A stretch of DNA of 64,000 bases from Floccularia luteovirens (GCA_009739215.1 VSJF01000002.1:868001-932000); one strand, 5' to 3'. Positions 45,341 through 58,877 are shown, counted from the stretch's first letter. The notes: generated from the letters alone by a model not told the origin. Translations and numbers: made by a program.

Positions 45341-46335
45341 AATACCCACACAAATATGATTGCAGTCGCGTTCAAATAGTCCTGTCTAGTGAATTTCTGT
45401 CTGTTGTTGGGGTGCCACCAAGCCAGGAGATATAAGTATTCATTTGCACCAGATTCACTAACGAAGTATATCACACTCCTATATGAAGTCTCATGATTGA
45501 AAAAAAATGTATTTAATGTTGCCAGAATTTCTGATTTTGTGTTCACAATATGATTGGGACAGTGTACAATGCGCCACTTAAAGTTTTTTGCCCGCGACTC
45601 AGGTACAAGTCGCATTGAATGAATAGGTGAAGAAGCTCTTTTCACAGCCATACTTCTATATATCCATTGACCTATAGCACCTTGCGGTATCCTGCCAACA
45701 ATAAAGGATCCCACGGAGCTTGAAGCCCCGGGGTTTTACACTTCGTGTGATAAGTACGGATTAGTGAACCTACCCGGCACCCAATTGAAGGCACCTTTGC
45801 CAACGATGACACAAAAAACGGGTTGGAGTCCTCACTTGTGAATAGGCTGTAAAATTTAGGACCTACTTAAATTACTATATGATCATAGATGGAACGCATC
45901 TACGAGCTCCCATAACCTTGCCTCACACCTACCTTCTCTGCTGATGTCGACGAGGACCCACCCTGGTATGGTCTGGGGAATCTGTATCTAAAAATAAACT
46001 GTGTCGGGGGTGTTGCGACTGGATTAAGTAGGTCTTACTGGGTTGAATCAAATTTAGGTTATAGCTTTCCTTAAATGGCACTTTGGCATACTTTATTGAA
46101 AACAGCTATAACATGGTGGCCGAATGTAGTTCTTGTTTTGTACGAGAGCCTAAGACTTTTTTTGTGGGAATGATGGGTGCAAGATCGTCATAGCACATTT
46201 TTTGGTTGAGTTTGGGATTACAACTAGAATAGTTGTAAGAAAAATAGATATATTGCTGCAGATCTATGTATAAGAATGATCGATGTAAAGAAGAAATGAC
46301 CCATCAACCCGGTAAAACCCTGGTCTACAACAAGA
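45341..46335. other. no gene seen
   Basis: About 1 kb between two convergent genes, the mucin-like copy A and the first lactate dehydrogenase. A minus-strand open frame running across the end of the mucin gene to 45714 is a shadow of its repeats. Confidence 0.4.
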
Positions 46336-48532
46336 TCATAGTTTTGTTTCTTTGAACTGCGCCAAACGCAGAGGTTGGTCTACAATTCGATCATTGATGT
46401 CAGTGAGATACTAAGATTCGGTGTGAAAAAATACTGACATATCGAAGAATACAAATTATCGGTTGGTGTCAAGCCAACATGTGAGTGAAGAGCACTTGCG
46501 TCAACCATTTCAGGAACAAGCTCTCCCAAATTGCGGGCACCGAGGAGACGCATGTTCATCTCAAATTCATCCTATAACTTGGTGAGTCAACTGTCACACA
46601 CGCACTCGGTCAAGCTTACTCTGAGAATTTGAATAGCCCTTTCTACACCATCCTGACCATAGCTGGAAAATGCGTACAGGAACCCACGTCCAACACCGAC
46701 AGCAGATGCACCCAAAGCAAGAGCCTTCAAAGCATCGCTGGCACGCTTAACGCCACCATCGACAAATACAGAGAAGTTCGGGTTGGGCCAAGGACCGCGA
46801 GTCTTGAGAGCTGCAACAATTTCAACCAAATTCTCAAGGCCAGATCGACTTGTGTCGAGCTGTCTACCACCATGGTTACTCAAGACAATGCCTTGTACGC
46901 CTGACTCGAGGGCCAGGATTGCGTCTTCAGGAGTGGCAACACCCTTTAAGATAATGGGGACTATCCCAACTTGTGAGTGAATACCCTAACAGAAAATTGG
47001 GCAAACTCACTGTTTGTGATGCTCCTGAACCATGGAATATCTTTCCATGAGAGACTTGGGTCGATAAAGGACTATAGACAAAACTCAAATCAACTTGAAT
47101 TCCAAATAGGACTGTTTTTGATTTACGCTGATAGCTCTGGCAACACCTTGATCTTTCTTGACATCAGATTGTCCTTCTTGAACCTTGGCTCCGGCACCAT
47201 CATCAACGAATTTCATGCGCATGTCCTTTTCGCGACGACCAAGCTGGGGAGCGTCAACGGTAATGAAGAGGGCCTTAATGCCACGTTTCTCTGCGTGTTG
47301 GACATATCTTTTAGTGATTTCTCTGTCACGGTTGACATATCTAAGAGAAAAATTTCAAGTTTAGTGGGTGATAAAACATCGATATTATATGGAAAGCACG
47401 TACAATTGCAGGAACAGAGTCTGTCCGGGAACAGCTGCGTCAACAATCTCGTCAAAAGAGCAAGATGCCAGAGTTGGAATCTAGTTTGGCATGAGAATAG
47501 CGCTGTAACACGTTCTGACAATGTCTACGAACCATTTGGATGACATTGTGCTTTCCAGCGGCCCTTGTCAATGTCAATTCACCTTCTGGGTGTCCAAGTT
47601 TTCCAAGCGCAGTAGCCGACTAGAAGGCATAGGTTAGGCGTCTGAAACGGAACAATTTCGAAGAATTTACAATATAAATAGGAAGTGAGGATTTGTGGCC
47701 GAGAATGTTGGCTGACCAGTCAACGTGAGTGACATCCCTCAAAATACGAGGTCGGAACCAAACGCTAGATAGAATGGTATGATTAGAGTTCTCGAAAGCG
47801 AATAAGAAACACAATTTACCGTTGGAAGGCTGCACGATTCTCACGAATGGTGATTTCATCATCTGAGGCAGATGAATAGTAAGCCCATGCTTTATCGGGA
47901 AGAATTTGTTTTGCGACTGCCTGAAGAGAAGAGTATAATCAATCAGACAGAATATTTTAGTTGTACCGAGAGGTGCTCACCTCGAAATCATGTAAGTTGA
48001 GAATCTCATCGATTGGTGGGCGAGCATCCATTAAAACTTGGCGCCTCTTATCTGCTTCTGTTACTTGCTTAACGGCTTTGATGATGGTATCTGGGTCAAT
48101 GGATCCGAGGCTAATAGACCTTCATAAGAGCAGCTCCTTTACGGATTCAAGTAAGTCTTACTGTTTTTCAATAGGCAAGTTTGTCGTGATTGCATCGGGA
48201 GGGTGAATCGGCTCATAAGCTTCACTGTGTTCACGTTATGTAGTCAGTGTCACTAATCTAATGGTGTTAGTAGTGAATCTTACGTTGCGTCCCCTCCTGC
48301 ATACTTAAGAATAATTTTGCTTCCTCCAGGGTGTTCTACACCAAATGAGTTGCGTTCAAAAAGCCGAATGGAGAACATACCATCCAAGAACTCAGTCACA
48401 TCATATACCTTGGCTTCATGGAGATCAATACGAGAACGGTTGGATGAAATGCTTCGACTTACAGTGGACAATGATCCAGCAGCTGTCCCTGCTTGAGTGT
48501 TCAGCAACAGATTGGCTCGGAATGAGAGACAT
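46336..48532 (-). CDS. flavocytochrome b2-type L-lactate dehydrogenase, copy 1
   Basis: FMN- and heme-binding enzyme that oxidises L-lactate to pyruvate and passes electrons to cytochrome c in yeast (Cyb2). A cytochrome b5 domain starts MSLIPSQSVAEHSSRDSCWI with VYDVTEFLD and EHPGGSKIILKYAGGDAT (heme-binding HPGG). The FMN domain has [39 protein letters not shown], then [16 protein letters not shown] (active-site His) and VFVDGGVKRASDALKALALG. The last exon, joined by a 59-base intron, is YQPLRLAQFKETKL. About twelve exons keep frame. Unlike yeast Cyb2 there is no long presequence before the b5 domain, so the enzyme may not enter the intermembrane space; an unseen upstream exon could change that. 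It faces copy 2 head to head. Confidence 0.85.
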
Positions 48533-49596
48533 TGTAGTGTGGTGTAAAGGTAAATCCTAGAGCTAGAGGAATGAAGATAGAGTAGGCCAACACCAGCTTT
48601 TGATATAGTCTCCTGGAGGTCAGGGTGGCCGAAGTTTTTATATCGCAGCATTTCAACCTGACACTCCGCTTCGCAGATTGGTAGTCCACGCTATAGCAGG
48701 AACCTCATGCATTCTCGGCGTTAAAGGGGAGAGGAAGACACCAAGGAAACTAAACCTCCGTTCGGGGAGAAATGAATGATGATAGGACTAATTTTGTACG
48801 GACATTGGCCAGACTTGACCACTTTTGTTTTTATCAAAAGTGGTATACGCCAAATTGTTGAAATTACAACAAACACTACCGAAGGTAGAATCATTAATGC
48901 AAAAAGGTAGACGTCGTCAGTAGGCAATGGCAAAGGTATTCGGTGTGTTCGCTTTAACGCCGACGGACAGAATCCTTGACTGGAACAGAAGCGAGTCCCG
49001 CACTAGTTCACACCCGAGGTTCCATGGGATGCCGCATAAGCACATACGGAGTGAGAATGATGGTAGATAAGCTAGACAAAGCTTCCCTTCACACCTTGGC
49101 AGGAAGATTAGAATTCAGCGGCCTGAAAAGATCAATGAGAAGCGACGTTTAAATTCAATTCAAGGACTTACAGGGGAATTACACAAGTAGGTATAAATAG
49201 GTGTAACAAATCACTACATTGCTTGGTAGCTTGACGGCGAGAGTACAATGAGTACGTACAACAAAGTGAAGGGAATGAGTGTGGTAATCAAGTACAATCT
49301 TCAGCACAGCCACGTCGAGGGTTTAGATGACCTGAATTGGAACGGAAATAAACTGATTTCCATAATGGGATGTCCCTGACGTCAAACTTCCCACGGAACG
49401 CCGGTCCGTGAAATATATTTTCCGTGAATGAGATATTCCGATGGGACTCCTCTGTAATTTCAGTTGTCTTCCCCACGGGCCTTCCTGTTCGGGATTCCGT
49501 CATCCGTTACGATTTCTCACCTCTGTGTCTCCACACACCCTTGCATCCTAACGTACTACTGATTTCCCAAATACCCCCTGGAACCGAGAATCTGTC
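48533..49596. promoter_or_regulatory. intergenic region between two head-to-head lactate dehydrogenase genes
   Basis: About 1.06 kb between the two start codons, expected to contain both promoters. TATAAATA occurs at about 49191-49198, roughly 400 bases before copy 2. TCCGTGAA occurs twice near 49409 and 49421. No gene was found. Confidence 0.4.
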
Positions 49597-52038
49597 ATGC
49601 CAGGATCACCAGAACAACGTATTTCAGGCAAAGAAGTGGCTTTGCATAATAATCGCCAAAGTTGCTGGATAATTGTTCACGGTTTGTCATTAACTTACGT
49701 ATATTAAATGCTGTCAAACTGAAAGTGAATGAAGGAAACGTCTATGATGTAACAGAATTTCTTGATGGTATGAAACAAATTGTCGTTCCTGTGCGAATAT
49801 CAATCTAAGGGTTCATTATCCCTATTACAGACCATCCTGGTATACAGCATTCCACGTGAACTAATATTTGTAACTCATACAATACAGGTGGCAGCAGAAT
49901 TATTCTCAAATATGCTGGAAAGGATGCCACGTATGTCACCCACTTTCGCAGAGAGTCAATAAACACCTTAATGACTTGCTCAATAGGCAGGAATATGATC
50001 CTATACACCCTCCAGATGCCATAACGACCAACTTACCAAAGGAGAAACAGTATGACATGTCGCTTTCTCATATCTACTCGACATGTACCGAGTTTTATAC
50101 ATAGCCTAGGCCCGGTAGAGCCAAACACTGTGGAAAAGGTCGAAGTTACCGTTACAGACGAAGAGAAAGCTCGCCTGGAACGTATTTCTAACCGGCCTTC
50201 TATCGATGAAGTACTCAATTTACACGACTTCGAGGTGAGCTATTGATATCAATCATGACTCCGATTTTCTTAACTTCAAATAGGCGATAGCAAAACAGGT
50301 CATGACAGAAAAGGCTTGGGCATATTATTCATCAGCTGCAGACGATGAAATCACTAGCAGAGAGAATCATGCCGCCTACCACAGGTAAACCAGACAAATT
50401 CAGTTGGGAACCTTGTTAACGGACGCTCCTTAAGGATATGGTTCCGACCCAGGATACTACGCGATGTCACCAAAGTGGATTGGTCAACAACTATTTTGGG
50501 TCATCGTTCAAGTCTACCTGTGTATATTGTGGGCCAGCTGCACCTTTAATAGCTGTTTCTATCACGACTTAATTTGACAATGTAGACAGCAACTGCTCTA
50601 GGAAAACTTGGACACCCAGATGGTGAACTCAATTTAACAAGGGCTGCTGCAAAACATGGCGTCATTCAGATGGTAATTGCATTTCCAAAGACTTGCACTC
50701 CGCTTACTTGAATCACAACAGATACCCACTCTCGCTTCTTGCTCTTTTGACGAAATCGTGGATGCCGCTAAGCCTGGACAACCCCTATTTTTCCAACTGT
50801 AAGATTAGAAATACTATCTATACCTTTCTTCCATTCAAACCTATTCCCGTAGATACGTCAATAAAGACAGAAACATTACCAAACGAATTGTACAGCATGC
50901 AGAAAAGCGGGGAATCAAAGGTTTATTTATCACTGTCGACGCTCCACAATTGGGTCGAAGAGAGAAGGTTTGGGAGTTTCTTCTTCAGTAGCAGATTTCT
51001 TATCAAATTTGCTCCTTCTAGGATATGAGAATGAAATTCGAAGCAGATGATCCATCGGAGGTGAAAAAGGCTGGCTCCGATGGTGTTGACCGGTCCCAAG
51101 GTGCTGCAAGAGCTATTAGCGTATGTGTACTTCTCGAACTGAGTATCGCAAGTGTTAATATCGACAGCTAGTCATTTATTGACCCTGGCCTGAAATGGAG
51201 CGATATTGATTGGTTCAAGAGCATTACGAAAAGTGAGTGTTGCAGCATCAGTGGTAGCCTAAACTCAACCGGGTATACCATTTAGTGCCCCTCATTCTCA
51301 AAGGCGTGCAAACTTGGGAAGTTAGTGGGACACTTCAGGTTTCCTAGATTCTGGCTTATCTGTGCTATCCATTACAGGATGCGCTCCGGGCGTACGACCT
51401 TGGCCTGGCAGGAATCGTTCTTTCCAACCACGGAGGACGGCAGCTAGATTTTGCGCGTTCTGGAATCGAGATTCTAGTGGAAGTCGTCAACAAATTGAAA
51501 GAAAAACGGGGATTAAGCTTCCCTAACGAAAAATTCCAATTATTGGTTGATGGTGGAGTTCGCAGGGCCACTGATGTGCTAAAAGCCGTTGCACTCGGCG
51601 CCACTGCAGGTATGAGAAGTGTTACTAGATGTCCAACCATCAAGTAATCTTTTTTTTGTTTGATTAGTCGGGATAGGTCGGCCATTCTTGTACGCTTTCT
51701 CATCTTATGGATATGAAGGCATAGATAAGGCTTTACAGATACTCCACGTGAGTGACATAAGCGCCATGAATGGACAATCCACTAATATATCACGGACAGG
51801 ATGAATTCGAAATGAATATGCGACTTCTAGGCGCGCCAACATTGAAAGATGTCGTGCCAGACATGGTTGATGCTTCGAATATCAGCGCCCACCTAGTTGC
51901 CGTACCCGAGGACAGGCTTTATTACAACAACTGTGAGTCTTCAGATTTGACATTGGTAATGATTAGAAATGAAATATATTGCCTTCAGATGAGAGTATGC
52001 AGCATGCCAAGTTCCGAGCAGCCAAGTCGAAAATGTAA
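49597..52038 (+). CDS. flavocytochrome b2-type L-lactate dehydrogenase, copy 2
   Basis: Paralogue of the gene at 46336-48532, in mirror orientation. It starts [20 protein letters not shown] and joins over an intron to VYDVTEFLD; two more short exons give [18 protein letters not shown] (heme ligands). The FMN domain has [68 protein letters not shown] and [20 protein letters not shown]. It ends [14 protein letters not shown] after an intron in the same phase as copy 1. Introns correspond in position between the copies. The frame is open throughout, so both copies look functional. As in copy 1, no presequence precedes the b5 domain. The gene converges with the lyase at 52251. Confidence 0.85.
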
Positions 52039-52250
52039 TCTAGTCATATATATCCGTTATCTTATCACCTAGTCGTTTAAAGCAATTTAAAGTTGTTTTG
52101 TTTCTCAGTGATTTTTGATATCCAAACCCCAAAAGGAAATGATTATATTTCAGAAAGAAAGGAAAAATTGGCCATGAATATTGTGGTATAGTGTATATCT
52201 TGTAAGTGTTTTCTCAAGACCAGTTATCTAAAAATATGCAATGTAAACCA

Positions 52251-53723
52251 TCAGACCTCTTGGAAGGCAGAGCCACCAGCTCGAGCATCTAATTCTATGA
52301 CTTCGTTCAATCCTATTGATCGGGTTAGCAACAGCTTCTTTTTCAGATGTCTGCTGGACTAAAACGTACCCATAACTTCGAAGAATGACTTGGGGTCCAT
52401 TCCCTTGGCGGAAGAAAAGTCCGTTCCAGTCTTCTTCAATGAGTGCATCGCCGCGCGTACTGCGTGCACCATCGCGACGCAGGACACTAACGAGAAGACT
52501 AAACATCGATTTTTAGTATTACCCGAGTAATTCATATACATATACTCACTAATTATCTTAGCACCCATCTCTTCAGCCTCGTGATAAGTGAAAGATGGTG
52601 TCAGACCACCAGAGATCACGTTAACCAATACCTAGAAATAAAATCAGTCATTATTTCCCAACTTAAGAATTATACTCACCGGCTTGGGAGCGAGAGCAGC
52701 AACAGTGTCTTTCAAGAGCGCGGATGTCTTCACTCCTTCAATGAAGCAAACATCAGCACCAGCATCTGCTGCCAACCTTAGACGTGTCAGTGCCTCTTCC
52801 ATTCCGAGTACTTGTGCCGAATCTGTGCGACCAATAATGACCTATTGAAACTAGGGATTAGAATAACTATGGCCATCAGAGGAGAAGACACCCACAAAGT
52901 CGGATCCGCCGGGAATCGAATCACGAGCAATGACTGCTGCCCGGATGCGAGTCAGGAATTCCTCACGAGACACGACCTGCTTGCCCATCAAGTGTCCACA
53001 GCGCTTCGTCTGTACCTGATCTTCAATGTGCATTCCAGCAACTCCGGCCCGTGCATATTGGGTGACCGTGCGTGCAACGTTTGCGGGACCACCGAAGCTA
53101 GAAGATATTACTTAGTCTCGAAATAGGAGAGTTAGAGTAGTAACCTACCCTGTGTCAGCATCTGCAATGACTGGGACGGTTGGGTTCAAGCTGCAGACCA
53201 TTTGAGCAGCCTGGAAGGTTCTTGAGTAACTGATGAAGATGATAAGTGACAAAAAGTACTCACCCCAACAAAATCGTTCATGGTTGCAATTGCAAGATCT
53301 GGTTGACCAAGGCGGGAAGCTGTTGTAGCAGCGCCACTGGAAGATAACCATGACTATTTTAGTATTGAATGATATGAAGTGCCGATGAACGAACCTTTGA
53401 TAGAGGCAGTCGAATCCAGCTTCGATTGCGCATCGTGCGCTAATGCCGTCGCAGATACCGGGAGCAACCTTAATATGAACTGTGAGTTGAATGTTTGATT
53501 GATGATCACGATAACATACTACAATGCCTGGACGAGCAAGCATTTGTCGGAGGCGGGTGGCCGGGTTGGAAGAGAGTGGGCCTTCCAAGTAGTTCTTGGG
53601 GTCCAAGCGGGCATTGTAGTAGACGGACGTATCACGAGTAACCTCAGGAACTTCGGACACAGGTGCTGGGGAAGGTGCAGCAGCAGATTCAGTGTTGTTA
53701 GAGAAGAAATCTTTTCCTGGCAT
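52251..53723 (-). CDS. ICL/PEP-mutase superfamily lyase (oxaloacetase/methylisocitrate lyase-like)
   Basis: Mg-dependent C-C bond lyase of the isocitrate lyase/PEP mutase superfamily. Relatives split oxaloacetate to oxalate and acetate, or cleave methylisocitrate or dimethylmalate. Starts MPGKDFFSNNTESAAAPSPA; then LRQMLARPGIVVAPGICDGI, PVIADADTGFGGP (metal-binding Asp), GMHIEDQVQTKRCGHLMGKQ (catalytic loop, Cys), DFVIIGRTDS and KPVLVNVISGGLTPSF. The end is LDARAGGSAFQEV. Seven or so exons keep frame. Published work links a serine in the substrate pocket to true oxaloacetase; the GGLTP stretch I think corresponds shows Pro, which would favour another substrate, but I could not align it. No mitochondrial presequence is obvious. 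Confidence 0.85.
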
Positions 53724-56700
53724 TTTGAGTATAGAGAGTGAGGTGAGAAGTAAACTGGTGATAGTGGTCGAAGAGAAGACAGAAGACGAAAGCAGCTGAG
53801 GATGAGTTTCTAGAGCAAAAATCGAGCTGCTTTTAAAGCTACAAATTCATAGCAGAGCACATGCTGCGCCAAATGGTTCCATTCCGTTTCAGGATAGGAT
53901 GCGGGTTTACGCAATTCTGGAACAAGCTTCAAAGATAGCATGTTCTCGCAGCACAATGCAGACCAGGTACTGAGATCTTCCGGCGGTCAAGGCAATTTCC
54001 TGAAGCGGTGTATTGCATCGACATTAGCTTCCGCGCCCGCTGCAAAACCACACCAGGGAATGCTGTAACTGCCTGTCACATAGTCATGCATCGAAGTCAT
54101 TCATATCTTAGAATTGCCTTCTGGCTCGCTAGTTTAGACAGCGACAACATCGCAATTGGCAGCTGGACATTCTCAGCAAATCAAATCCTTCATTTGGAGT
54201 TTAGTAGCGACAAATGCCAAGCATATGATATTGGGTAGCCAAACCAAACTTGGAAGCAGAATACACGCGATCGGGAAAATTTTGCCTTCAGAGTAGTGGT
54301 ATGCGCAGTGAACGTGATCCTCGGAAGATCAGAAAGCTCCATGTACAGGCAAAAGATAAAAATTTAACAACCATAAGCTGGATTTATGGACAAATGTTAT
54401 GGAATTGATAATGCTCGTAGATTGTGCGGCGCTAGAGGGGAAGGCCCGAAAAACCTTGGCGTTCAGACTTGTTAATTATAGTTGCACCATTGGAATGGAG
54501 TGAGAAGCTTTCGTACTCTCTGCAGGTGGTAGTGTTGTAAGTGGGCTAATCACGTTTCGGTAATATGTACTCACACTTGAGCCTGAAAAACCGGTGGAAT
54601 TTTGATGCATATTATCTGTCCAGCTCAATTTTCGGTGTACCATTAAAAGTACCATTGTCGGACCAGAAAAATACTTCAAAAATACTTCAGAAGCTATATT
54701 TACGTGTGATAGGGCGTAGGTATATGCTCGAGTTTGTCAGTAAGTCCTTACACAAATAAAAATTAGGTTGGTTCAATGACGCTCCCAAAGTAAAAGCCAG
54801 AGATTGACCTCAAGGTATCGGCTCTAGACTGGATGCGAAGAAACTCTATACAAACACCCAATAGCGACTGATAGATTTCCGAAAACTGATGCAGCACCCA
54901 AGCCCCGCGAAGATGCCCAGAGAATGTAAGAAACGTAATGACCTCCAAGAGATTTCGTTGCGCTTGAGAAGCGTAGCAAGTGCCGAGCAGTGAGGATCAG
55001 CGACAAGGAGAAGATTCTTCAACCGTAGACGGGTATTGACATGGGATGGGTAAGGTTGAATGTGGTAATTAGGCGAATTGGTCAATTGTTTGCCAACATC
55101 GAGCGATACAACGCCAAGAACACAACAAAGTCACACTCAATTACGGATACAACCTTCCTATTACCAACCACAGGATGACCATCTCTCTTCAACTTCAAGG
55201 CTTGGCCCCATTATAAGCGATTAACTCCAGTCAAAGGTCCTGTGCGCCGGATCACAGGTCCAAAATTGAATATAAGCGATAGTGACACTCTCAACGACCG
55301 CAACTATTTTAATTTTATGTGCGTGGCTATATCGAAGTCACTGGATATGTTTTTTGATGTATATTCAGCCATTCATTGCATTTTACAGTAATGCTGATTC
55401 GGGGCACAAATGCTTTGGATCTATAAGTTTTTCAACGCATTCCGGGTCTACCATCTCCTTCATACCAGTGACGGAGGACGTCCAGACTCTCTCCAAGAAG
55501 TAATATCCGGGGTGATTCTCGGACATCCAACAAGTGCACCATTCCTGAGACTGACCACGAGGAGAGCTATGAGCCGCAGCAGTCGCGGTATTAAGGTGGG
55601 CAGTTAAGCTATGCGGATGGCCGATTCCTTAATCTTGAGTTTAGAGAATGATAAGATGGCCGAAGACACCGTATGGGTCGTATCGGGCATCAAAATCTTG
55701 AAAAGTGTATCCGATCCCGGCATATATCAATACGAACAAGCTTTCAAGACTGGGTAAACTTCATTTACCTGGACCTGACTTCCTTTCATACATGAAAAAC
55801 TAATGAGTATCGTAAACAATTTTAGCGTCCTCTTACAGTAAGCTATCCAACTCTGCGTCATTTTTTGAACTGATATGTATTTCCTTCTTATGAACCAGAC
55901 GTTTTGAGGTTACGACAAACTTTTCAGTATTTTGTTCTGCGATTTAGATACAACTATTTCCCATTAAGTTGTCGCCCTCCTAGTATGGCACCAGTACACT
56001 TCCCCAACATAGTTTAAATTTTCAACGCTAACCATTTGGAGTTTTTCGAATTTATTTTTGTTCGTAACTCATTGCATTCGAATAGGTTCTTCAGACTTGA
56101 ATGCTGTTTCAATGACGGTGGCTGGATCGGGTGACGGGATTGAACAAACTTAGTACATGAAAGTAAGATTACACTTATCTGGCAGACCCTTACCATGCAT
56201 ACTGAGCTGTTATGTTGATTAGGGCGCCTGGTATTTATAAATTTGGTTTATGACATCTTAATGTTGCGGGGTTATCGACACATCGCCTCACCTCGCCTTT
56301 GTTAACGCTACTCGGTGTAGCTGGTTTATATGATTTATATAATATATGTACCAACTAACGCTATCCGCCAGTTGCGAACTCTTCTCACGTTGCCTGAGAA
56401 TTTCAAGATAATACAGTATAAACCCAACTTGAACTGATAACAGGATCCTTCTCTTCAGATGATCTGACAGGATTTCATTGTTCGCACATCTGCCACTTGG
56501 TAATATTTTTGAAGTTTACTCCATCCGAGTCTGCCTCCGAACTGTGTAGGCTCTCCTGGCAGTACAGCTGTCAGCTGTCTAGATGTATGGCAGCCTTAGC
56601 AACCATATGGAACCCGTGGATATACAACTGAAACTTTGCATTGACAACTGTGTCTTATACCAACCCAGACAATGATTCAAAAGCCACTATGGGATCTTCA

Positions 56701-56833
56701 AGACACAAAAGATAGTCTAACATGATACATTGATGGTATATTGGTAGTAAAAATGCAAGAGTGACCGATACTGAAAGAAAACGTGTTAAATATACGCGAT
56801 AAATGGGAAAACTATGCTACTCGAATTGAATTG
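53724..56833. other. 3.1 kb without a recognisable gene
   Basis: I examined open stretches on both strands (for example minus 54846-55085 and plus 55410-55607). None has a recognisable domain or joins by good splice sites into a longer protein. There are small local repeats, such as AATACTTCA twice near 54667 and 54678. The stretch may be decayed sequence, or hold a non-coding RNA I cannot see. Confidence 0.4.
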
Positions 56834-57717
56834 TCAAATTGTCGACGGCAATTCATCTATCCTTTTCTTTAACTCTACAAGAAATTGTGATGACTCGAAA
56901 ACGTTCGCAGGGCACTTGGGACAGCCGGCTGTGCTTGCATGCGCAAGGAAGCTAATGCTGAAAATTACATCGGAAACTGGTCGCACTTCTAGCTCTTGTT
57001 TTGCCCTCGTCTCAAACTCCTTCCACCACTTCGGATGGGTGAACGCGCTGTGTCCAAAACTATTACACTGAGGACACTTGAGGTTCTGTGCTGGGCGAAT
57101 GAGTTCTTGAGCAGCGCGTGCTCGTGATTTATGTAAATCTATTAGTCGGCGATACGAATGTGCTGATAAGTATTTTAGGTCATCGGTCAACGGTGCGTCC
57201 ATGATATTCTCGCGCAGTGTATACCGAGATGCAATTTTTGCTTCTTCTTCGAACTGTAGGAGCACAGCACTTAGCTTTCGTTGTCCAGGAGAATATCTGT
57301 GAGACGTACCTCATATCTACAAGCAACAGCGAAGACCCGTAATGGTTGAGTCTCAACGAACCTCGGTGATACCATTAATGACTTTAGAATGCTAATCACT
57401 GCTGTGAAATCGTATTTGAGAGCGGTTTCGATTGTGACAACTAAATCATCAAGGTTGTCGATGTCAGGGTTGTCGACAGGATATATAAACTGAAGCAATG
57501 ATGTCCAGATTAGTGCTGGTTCAGAGACAGATATTTCTTGCAGTGGCAGTTTTGTTTCTGAATCGCATGACTGTGGTAAAGAAAACATATCCCTGAAAAA
57601 TGGGGAGGCCGCTGCTAAGATGCACCTGTGAACACGAAATTCTGTGGGTTCCGATCCTCCAGACAGGATGACAAGATCAGCATCAGAGGCATTGAAGAGT
57701 GGGGAGGTTGGAGCCAT
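56834..57717 (-). CDS. BTB/POZ domain protein
   Basis: Fungal BTB/POZ protein, not closely alike to the one at 370-1240. Exon 1: MAPTSPLFNASDADLVILSG, then FRVHRCILAAASPFFRDMF (BTB core) and PALIWTSLLQFIYPVDNPDI, with ETALKYDFTAVISILKSLMV beyond it. After an intron near 57253-57306, exon 2 starts FEEEAKIASRYTLRENIMD and holds a cysteine-bearing part LKCPQCNSFGHSAF with GCPKCP later, which could bind zinc but is not a known finger. It ends KKRIDELPSTI. About 270 residues. The target is unknown; adaptors for cullin-3 ligases have this fold. Confidence 0.85.
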
Positions 57718-58877
57718 GACGAATTGACACGAATTTCCGAATATTTTGTCTCTTCTTAAATAGGTTGACGGTCGTTATCATTGCCGTGCCAGAGCAAGAT
57801 ACATCATAGATTTGCAGTATCGGGGACAACAAAGATAACATAAGATGCTGAAAACCCCGAATGCCAAGGATCCAGGTAAGGTTACATGCACCAGACAAAA
57901 TGAAGTGATTGGTATCGAGAAAATCCAACACGGTCTTCAAATATTAATATGTAGAGCATGACAACTTGACGCCACCTCTGTTACGTTCAAGATCCGTTCT
58001 CAGAAAACAGATGAATGCATTGTTGAGAACAAAACATGTTTCTTCACAACTAAATTATACCTCGAATGAGCTAGATCACAGGCTGGCGATGATGTGGGGC
58101 GATGGCATATCAGTTCGGTCAACGTGGATGTCAGGAAAATTCAAGCTGCGCAAACGCATAATTTGGCTCTTAGCTTGGATTGACTGCCGTTGCCAATCAA
58201 GCAACAATACTAGGTCGCTTGATCCACCACAGGCTAAACCCACGTGCACGGATCTAAAGACCAGGAAATCCGACCTGAAACTTGAACGGTACGTTGGAAT
58301 GTGGGTAGCGCCTCTTGCAAAGCTGTTGCATCATGCAACAGGCATCAGCGCCATGGAGCGGGAACAAGAAATGACAGTGTGATGAATCGATGAAGTTTGG
58401 CATGAACTTAGGTCGCCGGTGTAAGCATGTACATCTATCCAAACCGTTATAAATCACGAGGGTAGGTGCTATTTTTAAGACCCTCAACAATGCGCTTACT
58501 TATCTCTAACTGGTTCTAGAGTTCTAAATGCCAAACTGATATCAATCCGGACTTGTATGTGGATAAATAGTATGACTGTGCAAAAGGACTTCTTCATTCA
58601 CTGTTTCGTCAAAAATGTATCCCCCTTTGAGATCTGATCCGGAATTCCTAAGTCGCGGACAAAGACTAAGGCAGCACATTGCACATTATCTCAATCACAT
58701 CATACAAGATGTTCTGAGCAGTACATACGAAAAATAAAATTTTTGTTCAAAAGTAAAAAATTTCAGAGTAAAGAATTTAGACGGAGTCCGATAAGAATAT
58801 AATATATATATTCGTTTGTGAATCTTGTGCATTTTACCTTTTTGTATCTAATCGCAACCTGACAGCAGAAAAAAAAA
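57718..58877. other. no supported gene
   Basis: About 1.16 kb. A plus-strand open frame of 138 codons at 57966-58382 has no recognisable domain, and its composition looks like chance. Not called. Confidence 0.35.

Noticed and set aside
57966..58382. Plus-strand open frame of 138 codons
   Set aside because: No recognisable domain, no splice partners, composition typical of chance.
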